From: CAZCAQ01 sp964540135
Lineage (GTDB): Bacteria; Patescibacteriota; WWE3; UBA101185; UBA10185
Direction of reading: 5' to 3'
Length of the DNA stretch: 64,000 nucleotides
NCBI GenBank assembly: GCA_964540135.1
Contig: CAZILK010000001.1
Span: 78,141-142,140, forward strand
The notes under the pieces were generated by a model. The model worked only from the letters and a program-made list of their open reading frames with translations. It did not search any database and was not told the DNA's origin. This document shows, one piece after another, positions 59,600 through 64,000 of the stretch (positions are counted from its first letter, which is position 1; every line of letters begins with the position of its first letter). The translations under genes were made by a program, and so were the position numbers.

Positions 59600-60835
59600 C
59601 TAACCTTTTTTAACTACACCTTTGTTGTTTGCCCGCTCATCATGGCTCCAAAGAAGTGCTGCGATGAAAGTAATTAGAATTAATAGTATTAAGGCTGGCG
59701 TTTTACTGTCTGTTAGTGGATTTATAGGTGCTGCGTGGTAGGTGTTAAATAAGATTGTTGCGTAAACAGTTAGTGTTGTAGCCATAAAAAAGCCGTAGGT
59801 ATTTCGGTTCATTTCTAGTTTGTCGTAAAATTCTTTGAGCAGTGGGTAAAGGACAACGGGTAGAACTACAAGAGTGTAATCATGGCTGGCTGATGGGATT
59901 ATAAGCATCCCAAGGCCGCTTAATGTGAAAAGATAAGGATTGGCTTTAACCTTAGAGAACTTCCAAACCAGAAATGTAGTTATTCCAAAAAGCAGAAAAA
60001 AGCTCCCAAGAAGTAAGGGGTAGCTTTTGATTGAACAAAAAGAAGCTGCGGTATTTACTATATCGCAGTAAGAGGCAATAGAGTGATTACCTATCCAGTA
60101 ATACGCATTTCCCATCTGATATAAGAGCGCTTTGATAAAATCTTTGAATACAGCAATCCCACCGACAAATAACAAAAGGAAGTTGATGATAACCACACCT
60201 CCTGCTAATAACCAGTCTCTCTTAATCTTATAACTGTGAATAAAAAACTGAACTATAAAAATAGCTGGATAGATTTTAAGCTGCATCCCAAGCGTTAAAA
60301 ATAGTAGTCCAATTACTTTCTTTGTGTTTGCAAAAAAATATAATCCAAGAAGTGCACACGCAAAAGCCAGCATATTAAATTGCCCGCGTTCAAGCTCAAA
60401 ACTCATACCATAAGAAATAACGCCGGTTATTAATAGAAAGAGAAATAAGACAAGAGATTCTTTTTGTTTAACAAATAGCTTGTGAGTAGCAAGCATTGAG
60501 ATAACAAATAATATTAGTGTTGCAAGAAAAACAATCAAATATGCTAATTTGAAACTAATTAAAGTAAGAGGGATAAATAGTACTGAAGCAAACGGCGAAT
60601 AAGAGTAGATTTTTAATACATAAGGAGTTTTACCAGCGAGCAGTTCTTTAGAAGATTTTAATGTTTCATTAAGGTCATAGCCAATTGTTGGCAGACTTGG
60701 GACAACTTGTGGTTGAAGCATTACATTTTGAGGATTAAAAAATGCCTGTACTCCGAAAGTACAAACCCAACCAATAAAAAAAGATACACATATTATAATG
60801 ACAGCGAGAGTTTCTGTACTTAGTTTTTTAAACAC
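59600..60835 (-). CDS. GT87-type polyprenol-dependent mannosyltransferase-like protein
   Basis: 411 residues, about ten membrane helices. Features of the DUF2029/GT87 family: SPFASVLFIPLTLIS in the first part, LERGQFNMLAFACALLGLYFF and LGMQLKIYPAIFIVQFF after it, then AASFCSIKSYPL. Family members transfer mannose from polyprenol-phosphate to glycans or lipids. The partner is the SMR-like protein directly downstream. The acceptor is unknown. Confidence 0.8.
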   Translation of the reverse strand: MFKKLSTETLAVIIICVSFFIGWVCTFGVQAFFNPQNVMLQPQVVPSLPTIGYDLNETLKSSKELLAGKTPYVLKIYSYSPFASVLFIPLTLISFKLAYLIVFLATLILFVISMLATHKLFVKQKESLVLFLFLLITGVISYGMSFELERGQFNMLAFACALLGLYFFANTKKVIGLLFLTLGMQLKIYPAIFIVQFFIHSYKIKRDWLLAGGVVIINFLLLFVGGIAVFKDFIKALLYQMGNAYYWIGNHSIASYCDIVNTAASFCSIKSYPLLLGSFFLLFGITTFLVWKFSKVKANPYLFTLSGLGMLIIPSASHDYTLVVLPVVLYPLLKEFYDKLEMNRNTYGFFMATTLTVYATILFNTYHAAPINPLTDSKTPALILLILITFIAALLWSHDERANNKGVVKKG

Positions 60836-60909
60836 ACCTTAAATATAACACAGCAGTTTTAACTAGCGTATGTATTTCATAAGGAGGGTACATACAGCTG
60901 TAGAGCAGT

Positions 60910-61164
60910 TTAACTTCTAAGTGAGCTAATCTTCTCTCTTTGTTTATCAAAGCCTTTTTCAATGGCTTCGGCGAGCATCATTGCAACCAGGCAATCGTTC
61001 ATGGCAAACAAGTAGACATCCCTCATCTTGAAGGTTCTATTTTTAATATTGATTTCTTGATTAAGCCACATCGTTACAAGTTCATTCAGCTCTTGTTGTG
61101 ACCTGTGCTCATTTGGGTTAACCGGCCTTCTCTGAGTGTCCTCAAACTTCTTGTCAGATCTCAT
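60910..61164 (-). CDS. small hypothetical protein (84 aa)
   Basis: No family recognised. Soluble, charged, with predicted helices: MRSDKKFEDTQ start, then QELNELVTMWLNQEINIKNR, MRDVYLFAMNDCLVAMMLAEA, and a Lys/Arg end. Lies 30 bases downstream of the TIM-barrel-like gene on the same strand, so they are probably cotranscribed. Confidence 0.5.
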   Translation of the reverse strand: MRSDKKFEDTQRRPVNPNEHRSQQELNELVTMWLNQEINIKNRTFKMRDVYLFAMNDCLVAMMLAEAIEKGFDKQREKISSLRS

Positions 61165-61194
61165 TTCGTTTACAACTCGAAAGTCTCTTCCCGG

Positions 61195-62133
61195 TCATTC
61201 TTCAGGCATTCCGTCTAGTTCCGGTCTTGCAGCTATACCAAATGCTGGGGTCAAGTTTTTATTTCTCAGCAGCTGAGCAAGATTTGGGCCTAAGTACAGC
61301 ATCTCTACTATATGGTCAAAGTCAGCACCTTCTGTACTTATGCCACTGAGAATAGGGCCAAGTGGGCTTGGGAAGGTATAAGCTTCTGTTTGCTGTCCGC
61401 TTCTTTTTACATAGTCTGTAAGCTTTCGGAGTTTCCCCTTAGGACCCTTGCTTCTTTTTGCAGATTTCGCGTATTTTCTAAGCTCTCTTACTATATTTAC
61501 AATATCAAGCTGTGCAATCGCTGCGAGAAGCTGCAGTGGTTTTTCAAGATCAAAACCAACAGCATGAAGTTCAATGTCTTTTTCGTGAGCCCACCTAAGT
61601 ATCTGTTTTGTTTTTAGTGTTGTTTCTGGAATATTTGCTGCATTTGTCCAGTATCCCTCAACATCTTCCACAACCACCCAGGCGATAATAGGTATTCCCT
61701 TTTCATTTAAGTACTTAAATGCTTCAGCAGTTTCATCGTCTAAGGATGACATAGCGATTGATAGACTCATGCTGTTTTCCGCTAAATAGTCTCCAAGCTT
61801 TATTTCAACACCTTCCTCAGTTGTCATGTTTTGTTGAAACAGTTTTTTGAGTGCCATACCTCTTGGCTTACCGTCTAAATTTTCAAACGGAAGCTCAACA
61901 AATAACTTAGGATTTACAAGCTTTCTCATAAGTTCAAGAATTTCCTCGTCTCCAAAGATTGCGCCTTCCTCACCTCGTCCTGCTTGGGCCTCCTTTGTTG
62001 TTATAGCGCTTTTATTAATGGCATCATTAATAAGATGTGCTTCATTTACAATCCATTCAGGAATTTTAGTTGGATCCTTAAGTTTATATTCTTCATCAAG
62101 TCCTGCGTTTATTGCTTCAAGCGAATTTGGCAT
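61195..62133 (-). CDS. hypothetical TIM-barrel-like protein (312 aa)
   Basis: No family recognised with certainty. Alternating hydrophobic strands and helices in the middle (SLSIAMSSL, GIPIIAWVVVEDVEGYW, DIELHAVGFDLEK) suggest a barrel of the sugar-isomerase or glycosidase kind. The C-terminus (TEAYTFPSPLGPILSG, FDHIVEMLYLG, LTPAFGIAARPEL) has no diagnostic catalytic motif. It is divergent from the siderophore-synthetase-like gene; the TTGCTT-N17-TACGAT on its own strand puts its transcript start at the ATG. Shared regulation with that gene is possible. Confidence 0.5.
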   Translation of the reverse strand: MPNSLEAINAGLDEEYKLKDPTKIPEWIVNEAHLINDAINKSAITTKEAQAGRGEEGAIFGDEEILELMRKLVNPKLFVELPFENLDGKPRGMALKKLFQQNMTTEEGVEIKLGDYLAENSMSLSIAMSSLDDETAEAFKYLNEKGIPIIAWVVVEDVEGYWTNAANIPETTLKTKQILRWAHEKDIELHAVGFDLEKPLQLLAAIAQLDIVNIVRELRKYAKSAKRSKGPKGKLRKLTDYVKRSGQQTEAYTFPSPLGPILSGISTEGADFDHIVEMLYLGPNLAQLLRNKNLTPAFGIAARPELDGMPEE

Positions 62134-62246
62134 ATTAGCTACATCGTAGTTGTCGGCAGATTGAAAAGCAAGGTTGATTGAATAGCTGGTGAGTTTAGTC
62201 TCCCTTGATTTACTGCAGAGCAGTAGTGGGTTATATTCGCTAATTA

Positions 62247-62255
62247 TGTTACTAT
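62247..62255 (+). promoter_or_regulatory. extended -10 (TGTTACTAT), leaderless
   Basis: The hexamer TACTAT ends 6 bases before ATG 62262, placing the transcript start at the A of that ATG. Confidence 0.5.
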
Positions 62256-62261
62256 GGGCGA

Positions 62262-64000
62262 ATGATTGAGAACAATTTGAACCTAGATTTTGTTAAAAAC
62301 GCAAGTTTAAACACATTAAATAGGGCAATGGTGAAAGAGATTATAATTAAAAACACGATTTGTGCGTTTATAAATGAAACTATCGGTACACCCTTTGCTG
62401 ATAGCTCAGACCAAGATATCGAGTTTGTTTCGAACAACAAAAATTACACCGTTACAAACATAGTTTGTGATAGAAACGGCTCAATTATGTCTTTCACAAG
62501 CATGCTTGATGCATCTGGCAGATCCCTTAGTGTAACTGAGATGCAGGATGCTATAGGCCTGACTCTTTACGGCAAGTTCCTCATTCAGAATAATGTTCAG
62601 AATTTTTACGATAAACTGCGAATTTCACTAACTAGTGAGCCGGTTGATTGGGCGTTGGAGATAAAAGAGGCACTAAAGTCTCAGAACTTAGCAAAACTTT
62701 GGTGTTCGATCGAGCAGAATAATGCAACATTTGAGCGTTATTACCACCCAATACCAAGTACCCAGGTAGGGGATCCGCGCTTTGCAGGCTATTTCTCAAA
62801 ATACCACTTTGCAGATGAAAATGTACCTGGTACTGGAAGCATAGGATTGTTTAGCTGTGAGATTCCAGGCGATGTTAAATCTCTTCATTCCTCGCTGAGT
62901 TACAAAAAAAGCTATTTGTCTGATTTTGTAATCCACCCTCAAAATATTAATTCGCTTGACACTAGTAAGCTCAAACCTTCAGCTAATACTTACAGATTTT
63001 TTCCAGGAGCCTCTATTAGATCTGGTTTTGTTACTTGTAACAAAGAAGTTCTAAGTAACACTAGTAACCTCTTAAAATTGGATTATCTACCTGTTGTCAC
63101 ATCGATTGCCAGGAATATTCCCTGGGCAGAACATAAACACGCAATACAAATAACAAATGTCTTAGCAGACACTATAAACAAGAATGAGATGCCTATGCTC
63201 GGGATTGTTCCTGATCTGGCAGCATATTACTCAGAGTCAATCGGACTATCAATGAGAATCAGGGGTTCAGTATCAGATATTTATCCTCATGTAACCAAAG
63301 ATTCTATTGTCTTTCCTTCGTTTGGGTTTTACTACTACCATCAAGCGGTTCAAAGCCCGCTTATCAAGGTCTTGGTTGATAACTCAACCCTATCGCCACT
63401 TAAGTTTCTAGCAGACAATGTCTTAAAGCCTATTTTATGGACTTATTTTGATCTTGCCATAGGTAAGGGGCTTATCCACGAAATGCATGGGCAAAATGTA
63501 TTGATTGAATACAACACAAAAACACATAAAACAGAGCGTGTGATATTAAGAGATCTTGAAAGTACTATGATTGCTGAGTCTAAAGCTGAGTTATACACAA
63601 GCTTTCTTGACACCTCGCAAGAAACAGAAGACAGAAGTTGGATGGAGTTTTATTGTCCCAAAGATCGTGAAAAATACCAGATCTCTCAATGGTTGCATCA
63701 CTGGGTGATGCGTGTTCACATTGAGCCTATTCTTGGTGCAATCCACACCTATTTTAATATCGATGCATCGAGTATAGTTTCTCTAGTCCAGGACTCAATC
63801 TTAGATTGGTTTAAACTTAACAATTATAAATACAAGGAATATCAAGCATTGATTGAGACCGATAAATATTATGTTACAAACTATTTCCACTATCTAAGCA
63901 AGATGCTTGACCGAGAAAAGCTTCCACTTAATACGATAAGAGATGGCATCTACTTTATGCCGGACGCATCGATTGCTAAACAAACTTTAGAAAGTTTGTA
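62262..64000 (+). CDS. IucA/IucC-family (NIS) siderophore-synthetase-like protein, 3' end outside window
   Basis: The frame is open for 579 codons to the window edge, with no stop. Family features in order: VIHPQNINSLDTSKLKP (canonical HPWQ), then PGASIRSGFVT for the SxRT segment, HKHAIQITN (K...ITN) in the nucleotide region, and HGQNVLIEY with RVILRDLEST, the central signature of the C-terminal half. Such enzymes condense a carboxylate (often citrate) with an amine or alcohol using ATP. The N-terminus is not clearly conserved. At about 580 residues it is nearly complete. The sites are altered, so substrate and even activity are uncertain. Confidence 0.75.
   Translation, partial: MIENNLNLDFVKNASLNTLNRAMVKEIIIKNTICAFINETIGTPFADSSDQDIEFVSNNKNYTVTNIVCDRNGSIMSFTSMLDASGRSLSVTEMQDAIGLTLYGKFLIQNNVQNFYDKLRISLTSEPVDWALEIKEALKSQNLAKLWCSIEQNNATFERYYHPIPSTQVGDPRFAGYFSKYHFADENVPGTGSIGLFSCEIPGDVKSLHSSLSYKKSYLSDFVIHPQNINSLDTSKLKPSANTYRFFPGASIRSGFVTCNKEVLSNTSNLLKLDYLPVVTSIARNIPWAEHKHAIQITNVLADTINKNEMPMLGIVPDLAAYYSESIGLSMRIRGSVSDIYPHVTKDSIVFPSFGFYYYHQAVQSPLIKVLVDNSTLSPLKFLADNVLKPILWTYFDLAIGKGLIHEMHGQNVLIEYNTKTHKTERVILRDLESTMIAESKAELYTSFLDTSQETEDRSWMEFYCPKDREKYQISQWLHHWVMRVHIEPILGAIHTYFNIDASSIVSLVQDSILDWFKLNNYKYKEYQALIETDKYYVTNYFHYLSKMLDREKLPLNTIRDGIYFMPDASIAKQTLESL

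Noticed and set aside
1..64000. Insertion sequences, integrases or a CRISPR array
   Set aside because: No transposase, recombinase or spacer-repeat pattern was seen on either strand.

Overview
The window looks like chromosome from an uncultured, reduced-genome bacterium of the Candidate Phyla Radiation (Patescibacteria). The best guess is a Microgenomates-type lineage. This rests on AT-rich DNA, short genes and intergenic gaps, many small proteins of no clear family, a shortened UvrC, a DNA polymerase I without a 5' nuclease domain, and a class II ribonucleotide reductase. TGA is used as a stop and Trp is TGG, so the code is standard, unlike Absconditabacteria or Gracilibacteria. A run of 100 Ns (29840-29939) shows that this is a scaffold, probably from a metagenome. 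The lineage is an inference; no 16S rRNA gene is present.

Layout. 1-2.7 kb: lower glycolysis/gluconeogenesis (end of PEP synthase, a divergent enolase, phosphoglycerate mutase). 3-15.4 kb: DNA repair and its control (lexA, uvrB, uvrA, uvrC), interleaved with a class A penicillin-binding protein, a LysM protein and a membrane-anchored transglutaminase. 15.4-23.8 kb: secG and a compact division/wall cluster (a MurA-like protein without catalytic residues, mraY, ftsW, murG, ftsQ, ftsA, ftsZ). 24-27.3 kb: B12-dependent ribonucleotide reductase with its cobalamin adenosyltransferase, then an unannotated 33-residue peptide gene with a consensus promoter. 27.4-32 kb: rodA, a LytR_C-domain membrane protein, the assembly gap, a compositionally odd lipoprotein-like gene, rplU-rpmA and lepB. 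32-41.5 kb: four tRNAs (Val, Thr, Gly, Asp), two glycoside hydrolases, a flippase and a polymerase/ligase for surface glycans, Fic, DUF554 and LysM proteins. 41.6-53 kb: polX, lemA-htpX, gatC-gatA-(HEPN-like)-gatB, polA and clpE. 53-64 kb: a large AAA+ protein, rplS, a methyltransferase, glyA, an RRM protein, lipid/glycan transport genes, two unknowns, and most of an IucA/IucC-type siderophore-synthetase-like gene running off the end.

Two regulatory patterns stand out. First, many genes have a -10 hexamer (often extended, TGnTAnnnT) ending about 6-10 bases before the start codon, so their mRNAs should be leaderless or nearly so; this also settles several GTG/TTG/ATG start choices. Second, the promoters of lexA, uvrB and uvrA all carry CCGAAG in or at the edge of the -35/-10 spacer (doubled at an 11-base step in lexA, partly in uvrA), a good candidate for this lineage's LexA operator.
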